A DNA stretch of 64,000 nt from Clostridiales bacterium (GTDB lineage: Bacteria; Bacillota; Desulfotomaculia; Desulfotomaculales; VENG01), in contig JADQBQ010000032.1 of the NCBI GenBank assembly GCA_016278505.1, forward strand, positions 62,001 to 126,000, written 5' to 3'. The position numbers and the translations under genes are program-made. Below, piece by piece: positions 44,229 through 55,334 of the stretch; positions within the stretch are counted from its first letter, which is position 1, and every line of letters begins with the position of its first letter. A model generated the notes under the pieces. That model did not search any database and was not told the DNA's origin. It saw only the letters and a program-made list of their open reading frames with translations.

Positions 44229-44975
44229 TTAAAGCCGGGTAAAAATCTCGGTACCGGCCTCGGTAATAGCAACAGTATGTTCAAAATGAGCCGAATTAGT
44301 GTAATCCTGGGTGATTACCGTCCAGTTATCCTGTAAAGTTCGCACCTGATAGGAACCCGCATTTACCATTGGTTCTATGGCCAGCGCCATACCAACCTTT
44401 AACCTGGGGCCGCGCCCAGGTCTGCCGAAGTTAGGTACCTGTGGCTCCTCGTGCATGCTTCTACCAATACCGTGCCCCACATAATCTCTTACCACCGAGA
44501 ACCCCTTACCTTCCACGCAAGTTTGCACGGCGTGGGATATGTCAGACAGCCTGTTTCCGGGAACGACTTGTTTTATTCCTTCAAAAAGGGACTGCTCTGT
44601 AACCTGCAGCAATTCTTGCGTTTTTTCGTCCACATCCCCTACAGGTAATGTTACAGCACTGTCACCAAAAAAGCCATTTATTTCCGCACCAATGTCAATA
44701 CTGATAATATCTCCATTTTTTAACTTTCTTAAACCCGGAATACCGTGTACCACCTGCTCATTGACAGAAGCACAGATTGTAGCAGGAAAACCGTATAAAC
44801 CCTTGAAGGCCGGTTTCGCACCCTGAGATAGAATATATTCTTCCGCTACCTTATCCAATTCCCCGGTGGTAACTCCCACATCAACTGCTTTCGCTACAGC
44901 AGCATGTGCCCCGGCAACAATTTTTCCGGCTTCTCGCATATAATCCAGCTCTTGTTTAGATTTACAGATTATCAT
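44229..44975 (-). CDS. map: Methionine aminopeptidase, type I
   Basis: Removes the starting methionine from new proteins. It is 248 residues; metal ligands lie in SIDIGAEINGFFGDSA (two Asp), GHGIGRSMHEEP (His), MALAIEPM (Glu) and the final EHTVAITEAG (Glu). ATG at 44975 is preferred to GTG 44987. In most Firmicutes adk lies between secY and map; here map follows secY after only 23 bp. Confidence 0.97.
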   Translation of the reverse strand: MIICKSKQELDYMREAGKIVAGAHAAVAKAVDVGVTTGELDKVAEEYILSQGAKPAFKGLYGFPATICASVNEQVVHGIPGLRKLKNGDIISIDIGAEINGFFGDSAVTLPVGDVDEKTQELLQVTEQSLFEGIKQVVPGNRLSDISHAVQTCVEGKGFSVVRDYVGHGIGRSMHEEPQVPNFGRPGRGPRLKVGMALAIEPMVNAGSYQVRTLQDNWTVITQDYTNSAHFEHTVAITEAGTEIFTRL

Positions 44976-44998
44976 TCGGCACTGCACCCCTGTCTTAG

Positions 44999-46264
44999 TT
45001 ATTTAATAAAACCCTGGTAACTTCTCATCAAAAGATGGGATTCAATTTGTTTCATTGTATCCAGGGCCACACCAACCACAATCAGGAGTGCTGTTCCGCC
45101 AAAATAAATATTAGGTATTTTAGTAGCTAATAATATAAAGTTCGGTAATATGGCAATCAGGGCTAGGAACACCGCCCCGGCCAAAGTTATTCTGTTCATG
45201 ATCCGTGCAATGAACTCAGCGGTGGGACGCCCAGGTCTTAAGCCCGGTATGAACCCTCCGTACTTTTTAATATTATCGGCCACATCAACAGGGTTCATGA
45301 TTACGGCAGTATAAAAATAAGTAAAGCCGATAATCAAAAGCGCGTACACTAAAGTATGCAGTGCCGACCCCCAGGAAAACATCCTCAGCCACCAGTCGGC
45401 TACAGCTGAACCTTGGAACCAAGAGGCAATTTGATTTGGAAACAACAGTATTGACGAAGCAAAAATGACGGGGATAACGCCTGCCTGGTTAACTTTAATG
45501 GGCAGGTGCGTTGTCTGCCCTCCGTAAACACGGCGTCCCACGACCCGCTTTGCATATTGTACCGGAATGCGACGCTGCCCCTGATGCACAGCAACAACGG
45601 CTGCAATAACGGCAAGGCCGATTATCAACAATAATAAAATGCTGAAAATGTTGATTGTACCTGCCTGCAGCTGCAGGCCCAGGTTACTAATCCCGGAGGG
45701 AAGACGGCTCACGATTCCAGCGAAAATGAGCAATGAAATTCCGTTACCGATTCCTTTATCAGTGATCTGTTCCCCTAACCACATTAAGAAAGTGGTACCT
45801 GCAGTGAGCGTTATGGCGACTACGAAATAAGATAGGATACCAGGGTTATCCAGAGCACCATATCTGCCTATAATAACACTCATCCCTATGGCCTGCAGGA
45901 AAGCCAGCACAACTGTAAAGTACCGAGTATACTGCGTAATTTTTTTACGGCCTTCATCGCCTTCTTTAGAAAGGCGCTCCAGGTGGGGAATAACAACCGT
46001 CAATAACTGCATTATGATCGATGCGTTAATATACGGAATGATACTCATGGCGAATAAAGAAAAACTCTTAAAGGCACCACCGGAAATGACGTTAAAAAAG
46101 CTAAAGAAGACTCCTGTCCCTAACAGCTGCCTAAAAGCTTCTGCGTCAACGCCCGGTACCGGAATATGGGCGCCAATCCGGAAAACAAAGATCATCACCA
46201 GCGTAAAAATAATCTTGGTTCTTAGTTCCGTAACTTTAAGGGCACCCTGCAAGCTGTCTAACAT
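44999..46264 (-). CDS. secY: Preprotein translocase subunit SecY
   Basis: The channel of the Sec pathway, 421 residues with ten membrane segments; the plug and N-terminal FRIGAHIPVPGVD and the cytoplasmic loop GQRRIPVQYAKRVVGRR (about 225-241) are clear. It follows rplO by 2 bp. Confidence 0.98.
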   Translation of the reverse strand: MLDSLQGALKVTELRTKIIFTLVMIFVFRIGAHIPVPGVDAEAFRQLLGTGVFFSFFNVISGGAFKSFSLFAMSIIPYINASIIMQLLTVVIPHLERLSKEGDEGRKKITQYTRYFTVVLAFLQAIGMSVIIGRYGALDNPGILSYFVVAITLTAGTTFLMWLGEQITDKGIGNGISLLIFAGIVSRLPSGISNLGLQLQAGTINIFSILLLLIIGLAVIAAVVAVHQGQRRIPVQYAKRVVGRRVYGGQTTHLPIKVNQAGVIPVIFASSILLFPNQIASWFQGSAVADWWLRMFSWGSALHTLVYALLIIGFTYFYTAVIMNPVDVADNIKKYGGFIPGLRPGRPTAEFIARIMNRITLAGAVFLALIAILPNFILLATKIPNIYFGGTALLIVVGVALDTMKQIESHLLMRSYQGFIK

Positions 46265-46266
46265 TT

Positions 46267-46710
46267 TTAAATCACCTCTGTTTTACCGCCGGCAGCCTCA
46301 ATTTTTTCCACTGCCGATTTACTAAAGGCATTGGCCTTTACGGTTAGGGATTTTTCCAGCTTACCGTTGCCCAGGACTTTAACCCCGTCGCCTACTTTTT
46401 TTATGATTTTATTCTCTATGAGAGATTCCGGAGTTACTTCTGCACCATTGTCAAATTTATTTAAGCTTTCTATATTTACAGAAATAACTTCCTTCTTGAA
46501 AGGGGCATTGGAGAATCCCCGCTTGGGCAACCTGCGGGAAAGGGGCATCTGGCCGCCTTCAAAACCTGGCCTAACTCCACCCCCGCTGCGCGCATTTTGC
46601 CCACCTTGGCCCCTTCCGGCTGTTTTCCCAAGTCCGGAGCCCGGACCTTGCCCTTTACGGGTGGGCTTTTTCCTTGACCCGGCATTGGGCTTTAATTCAT
46701 GCAGCTTCAC
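46267..46710 (-). CDS. rplO: 50S ribosomal protein L15
   Basis: A 147-residue protein with the Gly/Arg-rich extended N-terminus ([20 protein letters not shown]) and [18 protein letters not shown]. It lies between rpmD and secY. Confidence 0.98.
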   Translation of the reverse strand: MKLHELKPNAGSRKKPTRKGQGPGSGLGKTAGRGQGGQNARSGGGVRPGFEGGQMPLSRRLPKRGFSNAPFKKEVISVNIESLNKFDNGAEVTPESLIENKIIKKVGDGVKVLGNGKLEKSLTVKANAFSKSAVEKIEAAGGKTEVI

Positions 46711-46722
46711 GGTGACACCTCC

Positions 46723-46902
46723 TTATGCATCCTCCACTTTGACCAGGTGAGATACCTTGTTGACCATCCCTCTGACCTGTGGAACATCCTCCTGTATTAC
46801 CGAGCTGTTCATTTTTTTCAAGCCCAAGGCTTCCACTGTAGCTTTTTGGTCCTTGGGTCTACCTATAGTACTCCGAACCAGAGTAATTTTTAACTTGGCC
46901 AC
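46723..46902 (-). CDS. rpmD: 50S ribosomal protein L30
   Basis: A 59-residue protein starting with GTG: (M)[18 protein letters not shown] and ending [17 protein letters not shown] follows GGAGGGAAGGC. It lies between rpsE and rplO; this gene is often missed because of its size and GTG start. Confidence 0.95.
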   Translation of the reverse strand: MAKLKITLVRSTIGRPKDQKATVEALGLKKMNSSVIQEDVPQVRGMVNKVSHLVKVEDA

Positions 46903-46913
46903 AGCCTTCCCTC

Positions 46914-47414
46914 CTAACCGTACAATTCTTCCACGGATTTACTTCTCAGCCGGGCCACCTCTTCCGGTGTCTTCAACCTCTTCAGTCCGTCCAGGGTTGC
47001 ATTTACCATATTAAAGGCATTGTTTGAGCCCAGTGACTTGGTCAAAATATCCCTGACACCGGCCAATTCAAGGATTGCCCTCACAGGCCCACCGGCTATA
47101 ACTCCGGTACCTGGTGCTGCCGGCTTAAGCATTACTTTACCTGCACCAAACCTGCCCACAATCTCGTGCGGCAGCGTAGTTCCAGCCCGGGGAACTTTAA
47201 TCAGACTCTTTTTCGCATCTTCAACGGCCTTACGGATAGCCTCCGGTACTTCCCCGGCTTTTCCGGTACCTGCTCCCACACGGCCGTTTCCGTCACCAAC
47301 CACTACCAGTGCTGCGAAGCTGAACCTGCGTCCACCTTTGACTACCTTAGCCACACGGTTAATAAATACAACCTTTTCGGAAAACTCGCTTTTTGCCGAA
47401 CCCATTCTGGACAC
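46914..47414 (-). CDS. rpsE: 30S ribosomal protein S5
   Basis: A 166-residue protein guarding decoding accuracy and mRNA entry. [25 protein letters not shown] and [23 protein letters not shown] are typical. GTG start at 47414 behind GGAGGGG. It lies between rplR and rpmD. Confidence 0.97.
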   Translation of the reverse strand: MSRMGSAKSEFSEKVVFINRVAKVVKGGRRFSFAALVVVGDGNGRVGAGTGKAGEVPEAIRKAVEDAKKSLIKVPRAGTTLPHEIVGRFGAGKVMLKPAAPGTGVIAGGPVRAILELAGVRDILTKSLGSNNAFNMVNATLDGLKRLKTPEEVARLRSKSVEELYG

Positions 47415-47437
47415 CCATTCCCCTCCTTCCGATTATC

Positions 47438-47806
47438 TTAAAACTTAAGGCCATTCTCTCTTGCTGCATCGGCCAATGCCTTTACCCTTCCGTGATAAAG
47501 ATAGCCGGCTCGATCAAAAGCAACCTTCGTTACACCTTTTTCCACTGCCCTTTGGGCCACAAGCTCTCCCACTGCCTTAGCAGCATCAACATTACTGCCA
47601 TTAGTAAGCTTTGCTTTAACTTCCGGCGACAGAGTGGAAGCAGCAGCTAAAGTACGGCCCTCTTCGTCATTTATAACCTGAGCATAGATATTATTCAGGC
47701 TGCGATATACATTTAGGCGTGGCATTTCACTGCTTCCGTTTATTTTATTTCGAACCCGCTGATGGCGCTTTCTGCGCACTTGGTTGCGGTCAGGCTTCTT
47801 AATCAT
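47438..47806 (-). CDS. rplR: 50S ribosomal protein L18
   Basis: A 122-residue 5S-rRNA-binding protein: an arginine-rich N-terminus ([15 protein letters not shown]), [17 protein letters not shown], and [23 protein letters not shown] at the C-terminus. Confidence 0.98.
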   Translation of the reverse strand: MIKKPDRNQVRRKRHQRVRNKINGSSEMPRLNVYRSLNNIYAQVINDEEGRTLAAASTLSPEVKAKLTNGSNVDAAKAVGELVAQRAVEKGVTKVAFDRAGYLYHGRVKALADAARENGLKF

Positions 47807-47842
47807 GTCGGCTCACTCCTTTTTCCCCCAATACTCGCTTAA

Positions 47843-48382
47843 TTAAGCGCCAGCCTTACCGACCTTACGGCGAATATGTTCACCCTCATATTTAATACCT
47901 TTACCCTTATACGGCTCTGGTTCACGTACAGCACGGATATTGGCAGCAAGGGCACCAACCATTTCCTTATCTACACCCTTTACGGTAATCTTGTTCGGAG
48001 ACGGTACTTCAATCTCCAGACCTTTGGGGGGGACAATTTCCACAGGATGTGAATAGCCTACGGCTAAAACCAGTTTTTCTCCTTGCTTGGTGGCCCGGTA
48101 ACCAACACCGACTAACTCCAGGCCCTTTTCAAAGCCCTTCGTAACACCCTCAACCATATTATTAACAAGACTCCTGGTGAGCCCGTGCAGAGATTTGTGC
48201 TCTTTCTTCTCAGTTGGACGCTCTACGATGATATTACCTTCTTCAACCTTTATCACCATGTCCCGGTGAAGTTGGCGCTCCAACTCCCCCTTGGGACCTT
48301 TTACTTTAATATAGTTATTATCATCCAGCTTTACGTCCACACCATCGGGAACCGGCACGGGTTTTTTACCAATTCTGCTCAT
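47843..48382 (-). CDS. rplF: 50S ribosomal protein L6
   Basis: A 179-residue protein near the factor-binding centre: [17 protein letters not shown] at the start and [23 protein letters not shown] at the end, the family's best-kept stretch. Confidence 0.98.
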   Translation of the reverse strand: MSRIGKKPVPVPDGVDVKLDDNNYIKVKGPKGELERQLHRDMVIKVEEGNIIVERPTEKKEHKSLHGLTRSLVNNMVEGVTKGFEKGLELVGVGYRATKQGEKLVLAVGYSHPVEIVPPKGLEIEVPSPNKITVKGVDKEMVGALAANIRAVREPEPYKGKGIKYEGEHIRRKVGKAGA

Positions 48383-48404
48383 TACAATCCCTCCTGCGCC
48401 TGGA

Positions 48405-48803
48405 TTACCATACGTAACAAAGTACTTCTCCGCCTACGCCTTCACGGCGGGCATCTTTATCACTCATAAGACCTTTAGATGTAGAGATAACGGCAATACC
48501 CAGGCCACCAAGCACCTTGGGAACGGAATCTTTCCTGGCATATACCCTGAGTCCTGGCTTTGATATACGCTTGATTCCGGTAATCACCCGCTCTTTATCT
48601 TGACTGTATTTCATATAAACGCGCAGGATACCCTGTTTGCCGTCTTCAACATATTCATAATCCTTTATATAACCCTCCTGCTTTAAAATTCCTGCAATGG
48701 ATTTTTTCATTTTAGAAGCAGGTGCTTCAATTATACTGTGATAAACCATATTTCCGTTCCTAATGCGGGTAAGGAAATCGGCAACAGGATCAGTCATTAC
48801 CAT
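48405..48803 (-). CDS. rpsH: 30S ribosomal protein S8
   Basis: A 132-residue 16S-rRNA-binding protein: [16 protein letters not shown] and a C-terminal [31 protein letters not shown] at 48803 (9 nt after GGGGG) or 48797. In other bacteria S8 is the translational repressor of this spc cluster. Confidence 0.98.
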   Translation of the reverse strand: MVMTDPVADFLTRIRNGNMVYHSIIEAPASKMKKSIAGILKQEGYIKDYEYVEDGKQGILRVYMKYSQDKERVITGIKRISKPGLRVYARKDSVPKVLGGLGIAVISTSKGLMSDKDARREGVGGEVLCYVW

Positions 48804-48824
48804 GCAATGTATCCCCCTTCCTCT

Positions 48825-49010
48825 TTACCAACTTGCCTTTCTCAGGCCGGGTATTTCTCCTCGATATGCCAGTTCACGGAAACATATACGGCAAAGTCCA
48901 AATTTACGCATATAGGCCCGCGGGCGACCGCATATTTTACAGCGGTTAACCTGGCGAACTCTAAATTTATTGGGCCGCTTGGCCTTGGCAATCATCGATT
49001 TCTTGGCCAC
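48825..49010 (-). CDS. rpsN: 30S ribosomal protein S14, zinc form
   Basis: A 61-residue protein of the short zinc type, with [20 protein letters not shown] (two CxxC pairs). GTG at 49010 follows GGAGGGG. It lies between rplE and rpsH. Confidence 0.97.
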   Translation of the reverse strand: MAKKSMIAKAKRPNKFRVRQVNRCKICGRPRAYMRKFGLCRICFRELAYRGEIPGLRKASW

Positions 49011-49058
49011 TTGCACCCCTCCTTCTTTTTTAACTGCTCCCCGCTTTAGCGATTACAG

Positions 49059-49601
49059 CTACGCTGCCTTAAAGGGCATTCCCATCAAACGCAGCAATTC
49101 CCTGGCTTCTTCGTCTGTCTTGGCAGTGGTCACAAATACAATGTCCATTCCTCTGACTTTGTCTACATCATCATAATCGATTTCAGGAAAGATTAACTGT
49201 TCTTTTACTCCTAAGCTGTAGTTACCACGGCCATCAAAGGATTTGGGAGACACTCCGCGAAAATCCCTGACTCTCGGCAGGGCTACATTTACTACTCTAT
49301 CGGCAAATTCATACATCCTGCTGCCCCGTAAAGTAACTTTACAACCAATGTTCATTCCGGCGCGAAGCTTAAAGCTGGCAATGGACTTTTTAGCCTTTGT
49401 AACCACCGGCTTTTGCCCCGTGATAATCATCAAATCGTTTACGGCAGCATCAATTGCCTTGGCGTTTTGAATAGCCTCGCCTACGCCCATATTCACAACT
49501 ATCTTTTCCAGCCTGGGTACCTGCATAACGTTCTCATAATCAAACCTATCCATCATGGACTTTACAATTTCATTTCTGTATTTATCCTTGAGCCTAGGCA
49601 C
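49059..49601 (-). CDS. rplE: 50S ribosomal protein L5
   Basis: A 180-residue 5S-rRNA-binding protein: [20 protein letters not shown] and [20 protein letters not shown] (a P-site tRNA contact loop in this family). Confidence 0.98.
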   Translation of the reverse strand: MPRLKDKYRNEIVKSMMDRFDYENVMQVPRLEKIVVNMGVGEAIQNAKAIDAAVNDLMIITGQKPVVTKAKKSIASFKLRAGMNIGCKVTLRGSRMYEFADRVVNVALPRVRDFRGVSPKSFDGRGNYSLGVKEQLIFPEIDYDDVDKVRGMDIVFVTTAKTDEEARELLRLMGMPFKAA

Positions 49602-49624
49602 TGATTACTCCCTCCTCTCCGCCG

Positions 49625-49951
49625 CTAATCAAGGACTTCACCGCATTTCTTGCAGTAACGAACCTTCTTATCGGTGTCCAAAACACGTTTTCCTAACCTC
49701 GTGGGCTCATTACACTTCCCACAAACCATTAATACATTGGAAGCATTAATAGCGGCTTCTCTTTCCACTATTCCACCCTGGGGTGCGCCCTGAGTGGGTC
49801 TGGTATGCCGCTTTACTTTATTTATACTTTCAACGATAACCCGGTTGCGCCTGGGCTGAACCTCAAGGACTTTGCCCTTCTTGCCGGCGTCTTTTCCCCT
49901 GATCACTTTCACGGTATCACCCTTACGCACGTGCACCTTGGGCTTTGTCAC
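49625..49951 (-). CDS. rplX: 50S ribosomal protein L24 with C-terminal zinc ribbon
   Basis: A 108-residue protein. The KOW motif (VRKGDTVKVIRGKDAGKKGKVLEV) starts assembly of the large subunit. Unlike the Bacillus protein, the tail carries two pairs, CGKC and CKKC, likely a zinc ribbon. The GTG start at 49951 follows AAGGAGG; a longer frame in the same phase lacks a site. Confidence 0.96.
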   Translation of the reverse strand: MTKPKVHVRKGDTVKVIRGKDAGKKGKVLEVQPRRNRVIVESINKVKRHTRPTQGAPQGGIVEREAAINASNVLMVCGKCNEPTRLGKRVLDTDKKVRYCKKCGEVLD

Positions 49952-50067
49952 AATGGCACACCTCCTTGTTGCGGCCATTAGGCCTTTATCCTATATAATA
50001 AGCAATCTTGAGCTGACTTAATCTTCATTACCGATATGGTCCGGTCAATGACATGTCAACAGAGGCG

Positions 50068-50436
50068 TTAAAGCACTTCAGGGGCCAGGGATACAATTTT
50101 CATAAATTCATGATCCCTCAGTTCCCTGCCCACCGGACCAAAAATACGTGTGCCGCGCGGGCTGTTGTCATCCTTGATAATAACAGCTGCGTTCTCATCA
50201 AATTTTATATATGATCCATCGGGACGTCTGACTTCTTTTTTAGTGCGTACGACAACAGCCTTAACAATTTCGCCTTTTGAAACAACGCCGCCGGGCGTGG
50301 CTTCTTTAACAGCAGCTACTATGACGTCTCCCAAACTTGCATAACGGCGACGTGCACCACCACGAACGCGGATGCACATAAGCTTGCGGGCACCTGTGTT
50401 GTCAGCCACCCTGAGCACCGATTGCACCTGAATCAT
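50068..50436 (-). CDS. rplN: 50S ribosomal protein L14
   Basis: A 122-residue subunit-interface protein: [24 protein letters not shown] and the Arg-Pro-Asp-Gly-Ser motif in [19 protein letters not shown]. About 115 bp separate it from rplX; I see no gene in that gap. Confidence 0.98.
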   Translation of the reverse strand: MIQVQSVLRVADNTGARKLMCIRVRGGARRRYASLGDVIVAAVKEATPGGVVSKGEIVKAVVVRTKKEVRRPDGSYIKFDENAAVIIKDDNSPRGTRIFGPVGRELRDHEFMKIVSLAPEVL

Positions 50437-50478
50437 TGGACACCCTCCTTTACATTCAGACCTTAAACGGGCGGCCGG

Positions 50479-50742
50479 TTATATTTGCTTTCCTTTTTCC
50501 AGAACTTCGGCCACTCTCCATCTTTTTTCTTTGGAAAGAGGTCGGGTCTCTGCAATTCTTACCTTATCACCAACCCGGCACTCATTGCTTTCATCATGAA
50601 CCTTGTATTTTTTAGTATACCGAATGGTTCTGGCGTACAACTTATGTCTCTTAAAAGTTTCTACCGCCACAACTACGGTTTTATCCATTTTATTACTTAC
50701 AACTTTACCAGTACGGCTTTTACGCATATTACGTTCGGTCAC
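50479..50742 (-). CDS. rpsQ: 30S ribosomal protein S17
   Basis: An 87-residue OB-fold 16S-rRNA-binding protein: [17 protein letters not shown], then [24 protein letters not shown] start at 50742 behind AAAGGGGG. Confidence 0.97.
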   Translation of the reverse strand: MTERNMRKSRTGKVVSNKMDKTVVVAVETFKRHKLYARTIRYTKKYKVHDESNECRVGDKVRIAETRPLSKEKRWRVAEVLEKGKQI

Positions 50743-50777
50743 CTGGCAATTGACCCCCTTTCAGCGATTACCCATCC

Positions 50778-50987
50778 TTAGCTTTTAACCTTACCCGCAA
50801 ACATTTCTCGTTCTGAAAGAATAGTTTTGGCACGGGCAATACTGCGGCGAACTTCCTTTAACCGCATAGCATTATCCAGCTGCCCGGTAGTAAGCTGAAA
50901 TCTCAGTCTGAATAACTCATCCTTAAAGTCATTTACTTTTTTGATCAGTTCATCATCAGTGAGCTGCCGCAATTCTTTAACTTTCAC
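50778..50987 (-). CDS. rpmC: 50S ribosomal protein L29
   Basis: A 69-residue helical-hairpin protein near the tunnel exit: [17 protein letters not shown] and [19 protein letters not shown]. Start GTG 50987, inside the last codons of rplP, so the two genes overlap and are probably coupled; GTG 50996 is the alternative. Confidence 0.96.
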   Translation of the reverse strand: MKVKELRQLTDDELIKKVNDFKDELFRLRFQLTTGQLDNAMRLKEVRRSIARAKTILSEREMFAGKVKS

Positions 50988-51411
50988 GTGCCTCACCTAC
51001 TTCCATACGCTTAACAAATTTTGTCCTAACGGGCAATTTGTGGCTGGCCAAGCGCAATGCTTCCCTGGCCACATCCTCGGGCACTCCCGCTATTTCAAAC
51101 ATAACTCGACCAGGCTTAACTACAGCTACCCACCATTCAGGGGCTCCTTTACCTTTACCCATGCGTGTTTCAGCCGGCTTTTTGGTAATCGGCTTATCGG
51201 GGAAAATGCGAATCCAAACCTTACCGCCCCTCTTAATATAACGGGTCATGGCAATCCTGGCAGCTTCAATCTGGCGGTTGGTAATCCAGCTGGCGTCTAA
51301 TGCCTGCAGGCCATATTCCCCGAAATGCACTTCAGTCCCGCCCTTAGCCATGCCACGGGCGTTCGGTCCCCGACGCTGCTTGCGGTACTTTACTTTCTTA
51401 GGTACGAGCAC
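50977..51411 (-). CDS. rplP: 50S ribosomal protein L16
   Basis: A 144-residue protein at the A-site tRNA elbow: [32 protein letters not shown] and [20 protein letters not shown]. The GTG start lies 2 bp after the rpsC stop. Confidence 0.98.
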   Translation of the reverse strand: MLVPKKVKYRKQRRGPNARGMAKGGTEVHFGEYGLQALDASWITNRQIEAARIAMTRYIKRGGKVWIRIFPDKPITKKPAETRMGKGKGAPEWWVAVVKPGRVMFEIAGVPEDVAREALRLASHKLPVRTKFVKRMEVGEARES

Positions 51412-51413
51412 AA

Positions 51414-52076
51414 CTATTCGCCTCCTTGGCCAGCAGCGGCTTTAGCTTCCGGCAATACTTCTCCTTTGTATATCCAAACTTTTACACCAATTTTTCCGTA
51501 TGTGGTGTTTGCCTCTGTAAACCCATATTCAATGTCTGCTCTAAGTGTATGCAGGGGTACTTTCCCCTCGCTGTACCATTCGGTGCGGGCTATTTCTGCG
51601 CCGCCCAAACGTCCCGCGCAGGCAACCCTGATACCCTTAGCCCCAAACTTCATCGCCCTATTGACCGTTTGTTTCATAGCCCGGCGAAAGGCTATCCTTC
51701 TTTCCAACTGGGAAGCGATATTCTCGGACACCAGCTGCGCATCTAATTCAGGAACCTTAATTTCAACAATGTTTACATTCACCTGTTTACTTGTCATTTG
51801 AACCAGTTTCCGCCGCAGGGCTTCCACTTCGGCTCCACCGCGCCCAATCACAATACCAGGCTTGGAAGTATGGATGGAAACTTTTATCCTATTAGCAGCT
51901 CTTTCTATCTGTACCCTAGAAACACCGGCGATAAAAAACGTGCTTTTTATATACTTGCGAATTTTCTGGTCTTCCAGTAAGAAATCGGAAAAATTTCTCT
52001 TATCAGCATACCATTTGGCATCCCAATCTCTTATTATACCGATGCGCAGCCCCTTGGGATTAACTTTTTGGCCCAC
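51414..52076 (-). CDS. rpsC: 30S ribosomal protein S3
   Basis: A 220-residue mRNA-entry protein with a KH domain ([20 protein letters not shown]) and the C-terminal [26 protein letters not shown]. Starts 1 bp after the rplV stop. Confidence 0.98.
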   Translation of the reverse strand: MGQKVNPKGLRIGIIRDWDAKWYADKRNFSDFLLEDQKIRKYIKSTFFIAGVSRVQIERAANRIKVSIHTSKPGIVIGRGGAEVEALRRKLVQMTSKQVNVNIVEIKVPELDAQLVSENIASQLERRIAFRRAMKQTVNRAMKFGAKGIRVACAGRLGGAEIARTEWYSEGKVPLHTLRADIEYGFTEANTTYGKIGVKVWIYKGEVLPEAKAAAGQGGE

Positions 52077-52077
52077 A

Positions 52078-52419
52078 TTAACCCTCCTTCTTCTCCTCGA
52101 CTATCACAGTAATGTGACTCATGCGATGGCGTAGTATATCCGCGCGCCCCATACCCCGGGCCTTCATACGTTTGAGGGTGGGACCCTCATCGACATAGGC
52201 CTTGGCAACATATAGATTTTCCTGATCCATATCATAATTATGTTCGGCATTAGACGCCGCTGACTGGACAACCTTTGCCACGGGTTTTGACGCACGTTTA
52301 GGAGTAAACCGGAGGATGGCCAGGGCTTCATTTACATCCTTGCCCCTGATAAGGTCCACCACGTGCCGTACCTTCCGGGGCGAAATGCGGATGAATTTGG
52401 CTATTGCTTTAGCCTCCAT
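52078..52419 (-). CDS. rplV: 50S ribosomal protein L22
   Basis: A 113-residue protein whose long hairpin lines the exit tunnel; [17 protein letters not shown] and [20 protein letters not shown] are typical. Confidence 0.98.
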   Translation of the reverse strand: MEAKAIAKFIRISPRKVRHVVDLIRGKDVNEALAILRFTPKRASKPVAKVVQSAASNAEHNYDMDQENLYVAKAYVDEGPTLKRMKARGMGRADILRHRMSHITVIVEEKKEG

Positions 52420-52473
52420 TTTTTACTTTCCCCCCTATCTGTTACACAAACCTCATTTATTTTGAGCGAACAT

Positions 52474-52758
52474 TTACTTTAGAGATGTTGATCTTTCGGT
52501 ATGTGAACCATGACCCCTAAACGTTCTGGTAGGCGCAAATTCACCGAGCTTGTGTCCAACCATATCCTCGGTTATATACACCGGAACGTGTTTGCGCCCG
52601 TCGTGAACTGCAATGGTATAGCCGATCATTTCGGGAAATATGGTTGAACTACGACTCCAGGTTTTAATAACCCTCTTTTTACCGGATGTATTCATCTCTT
52701 CAATTCTTTTAAGCAATTTAGGCTCACAATACGGCCCTTTTTTCAGAGAACGTCCCAC
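52474..52758 (-). CDS. rpsS: 30S ribosomal protein S19
   Basis: A 94-residue head protein: [19 protein letters not shown], then [27 protein letters not shown]. It lies between rplB and rplV. Confidence 0.98.
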   Translation of the reverse strand: MGRSLKKGPYCEPKLLKRIEEMNTSGKKRVIKTWSRSSTIFPEMIGYTIAVHDGRKHVPVYITEDMVGHKLGEFAPTRTFRGHGSHTERSTSLK

Positions 52759-52796
52759 ATGCCTACCTCCTTTCCAACATACTCCCGTGCTGGTAT

Positions 52797-53618
52797 CTAC
52801 TTACGTCTCTTGACTATAAACTTATCACTGGGCTTTTTCTTACGAGTTCTTCGTCCCAGTGCCGGCTTACCCCATGGAGTTACGGGGTTTCTACCAATAG
52901 GTGACTTACCTTCACCTCCGCCGTGAGGGTGATCCGTGGGATTCATAACAACACCACGTACTGTTGGGCGTATGCCCATCCAGCGACTGCGTCCCGCTTT
53001 ACCCACGGTAATGTTTTCGTGATCCACATTGCCTACCTGACCAATTGTGGCCCGGCAACTCTGCAGGAACAGTCGAACTTCACCGGAGGGCATCCTAACA
53101 TGGGCATGTTTACCCTCTTTGGCCATCAACTGAGCGGCGGTTCCTGCGGATCTAACCAGCTGTCCGCCCCCGGCAGGATAGAGCTCTATATTATGAATCA
53201 TGGTACCCACTGGAATATTTCGAATGGGTAGCGCATTCCCCACCTTGATATCCGAATCCGGTCCGGAGATCACTTCCTGACCGACTTTTAATCCCACGGG
53301 TGCTATAATGTACCTTTTTTCTCCGTCCACATAATGAAGTAAAGCAATACGGGCAGAACGGTTAGGATCGTATTCTATAGTGGCAACTTTAGCCGGGATA
53401 CCATCCTTATTCCGCTTGAAGTCAATAATGCGGTACTTCCGCTTGTGCCCTCCGCCCCTGTGCCGGACAGTTAAACGTCCCTGGGCATTGCGTCCCGCTT
53501 GTTTCTTTAGCGGCTCTACCAAAGACTTTTCCGGCTCGGTGGAGGTTATTTCTTCAAAGGTGGGGACGGTAACAAATCTGCGTCCCGGAGATGTCGGCTT
53601 AAACTTTTTAATTCCCAC
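52797..53618 (-). CDS. rplB: 50S ribosomal protein L2
   Basis: A 273-residue protein near the peptidyl-transferase centre; the key histidine lies in [13 protein letters not shown]. The GTG start at 53618 ([14 protein letters not shown]) follows AAGGAGGG; seven upstream codons in frame are not needed. Confidence 0.98.
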   Translation of the reverse strand: MGIKKFKPTSPGRRFVTVPTFEEITSTEPEKSLVEPLKKQAGRNAQGRLTVRHRGGGHKRKYRIIDFKRNKDGIPAKVATIEYDPNRSARIALLHYVDGEKRYIIAPVGLKVGQEVISGPDSDIKVGNALPIRNIPVGTMIHNIELYPAGGGQLVRSAGTAAQLMAKEGKHAHVRMPSGEVRLFLQSCRATIGQVGNVDHENITVGKAGRSRWMGIRPTVRGVVMNPTDHPHGGGEGKSPIGRNPVTPWGKPALGRRTRKKKPSDKFIVKRRK

Positions 53619-53670
53619 CTTGTTTCCCTCCTTATTCACCCCTCGTACTTTTATTTCCCAGGGTGTTTAA

Positions 53671-53955
53671 CTACATACCTTCAAAGAGCTCTATCTTTTG
53701 CCCCTCTTCTAAGGTGATAATAGCCTTTTTACGGTCCGGTGTTCTTCCCACGCTGGCACGGAACCTTTTGGGTTTACCCTTTACCCGCATGGTACGAACT
53801 TTAGACACTTTAACTTTAAACAATTCTTCAACGGCCTTACGAATTTCCGGCTTATTAGCCCTCATATCCACAATGAACGTATACTTGTTTTCTTCCAGCA
53901 TCTGCATACTTTTTTCGGTTATTACCGGCTTTTTAATTATATCCCAGGCGTTCAT
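53671..53955 (-). CDS. rplW: 50S ribosomal protein L23
   Basis: A 94-residue tunnel-exit protein, docking site for trigger factor and [25 protein letters not shown]. It overlaps the rplD stop by 4 nt (ATGA). Confidence 0.98.
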   Translation of the reverse strand: MNAWDIIKKPVITEKSMQMLEENKYTFIVDMRANKPEIRKAVEELFKVKVSKVRTMRVKGKPKRFRASVGRTPDRKKAIITLEEGQKIELFEGM

Positions 53956-54578
53956 CGGGTCAGCACCTCCTCAACCGTGCTCACCGCATCTTTAGTAATA
54001 ACCAGCGTCCCAAAGGACAGCAGGTCATAAACATTTAGGCTGCCGGCCGAGAGAGACTTTACGCCGGGAAGGTTACGGGCTGATTTGTAGACATTCTGGT
54101 CATTACCTGCCGTAACAATAACAGCTTTATTATCAATGGACAGTTTCTTCAAAACGCTTGCCATGTCTTTGGTCTTTGGCTGATCCATGGTTAAAGCGTC
54201 CAATACTTTTATTTCGCCGGCTTCCACTTTTGAAGACAAAGCAGATTTTAAAGCTAGTCTGCGAATTTTTTTAGGCAATTTATAACCATAATCCCTGGGG
54301 TGCGGCCCAAAAACGACACCTCCGCCCTTCCAGATAGGTGATTGCCTGCTCCCGGATCTTGCCCGGCCGGTACCTTTCTGGCGCCAAGGTTTCTTACCGC
54401 TGCCACTAACTTGGGCCCTGGTCTTTGTATCGTGGGTTCCCCGGCGGCGCCTGGCTAAATGGGCTGTAACTGCGTCATGCATTGCCTGGCGGTGAACAGG
54501 AACGCCAAAAACATCTTCATTCAGGTCTACCTCACCGAGCTGTTCCCCGCTCATGCTGTATAAAGCAACTTTAGGCAC
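53952..54578 (-). CDS. rplD: 50S ribosomal protein L4
   Basis: A 208-residue protein with a long loop ([21 protein letters not shown]) reaching into the exit tunnel. In other bacteria L4 represses its own S10 operon; I see no S10-leader match that proves this here. Confidence 0.98.
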   Translation of the reverse strand: MPKVALYSMSGEQLGEVDLNEDVFGVPVHRQAMHDAVTAHLARRRRGTHDTKTRAQVSGSGKKPWRQKGTGRARSGSRQSPIWKGGGVVFGPHPRDYGYKLPKKIRRLALKSALSSKVEAGEIKVLDALTMDQPKTKDMASVLKKLSIDNKAVIVTAGNDQNVYKSARNLPGVKSLSAGSLNVYDLLSFGTLVITKDAVSTVEEVLTR

Positions 54579-54604
54579 GTCTGATTCCTCCTTTCGCCGC
54601 CATA

Positions 54605-55234
54605 TTACTTGGCCTTAACACTGTTCTTAATTAATACCAACCCACCCTTGGGTCCGGGAATTGCACCTTTGACGGCCAGTAAATTCTTTTCTACATCAAC
54701 TTTCATTACTTCCAAGTTTTGAACCGTAACCCGATCCACCCCAAGGTGTCCCGGCATTTTGCGGCCTTTAAATATTTTGGCCGGCCCCATGGCACCCGCA
54801 GAACCCGGCCTACGGTGATTATTGGATCCATGGGTCATTGGCCCGCGATGGAAATTGTGGCGCTTGATAGTACCGGCGAAACCACGTCCCTTAGAAGTAC
54901 CTACTACATCTACTTGGTCTCCGGTATTAAAGATATCGGCCTTAATTTCCTGGCCCACCTCGTAAGACTCTGCATCTTCTATCTTAATCTCCCGCAAAAA
55001 TCTTGAAGGCTTAAGGTTTGCCTTCTCAAAATGCCCCTTTATGGGCTTATTAAAAAGGCGCTCGCGTTTCTCACCAAACCCTATTTGAAGGGAACTATAC
55101 CCATCAACCTGGGATGTTTTTTTCTGCACGACCACACAGGGACCTGCCTCTATAACTGTTACAGGTATCGCTTCACTATCATCTGTAAATATCTGGGTCA
55201 TTCCTACTTTTCTTCCCAGAATTCCTTTTTGCAT
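54605..55234 (-). CDS. rplC: 50S ribosomal protein L3
   Basis: A 209-residue protein near the peptidyl-transferase centre: [16 protein letters not shown] and the [22 protein letters not shown] loop, whose glutamine-modification site (GQ in enterobacteria) reads GA here. It follows rpsJ by 100 bp. Confidence 0.97.
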   Translation of the reverse strand: MQKGILGRKVGMTQIFTDDSEAIPVTVIEAGPCVVVQKKTSQVDGYSSLQIGFGEKRERLFNKPIKGHFEKANLKPSRFLREIKIEDAESYEVGQEIKADIFNTGDQVDVVGTSKGRGFAGTIKRHNFHRGPMTHGSNNHRRPGSAGAMGPAKIFKGRKMPGHLGVDRVTVQNLEVMKVDVEKNLLAVKGAIPGPKGGLVLIKNSVKAK

Positions 55235-55334
55235 CTAAAACTGCACCTCCTGTGCCCGCCCGGAATTCCGGACAGGTTTCTGCCAGCGGTTCGCTTATTG
55301 ATTTGCATGGTTACGAACATAGCTTCCAAACCCT

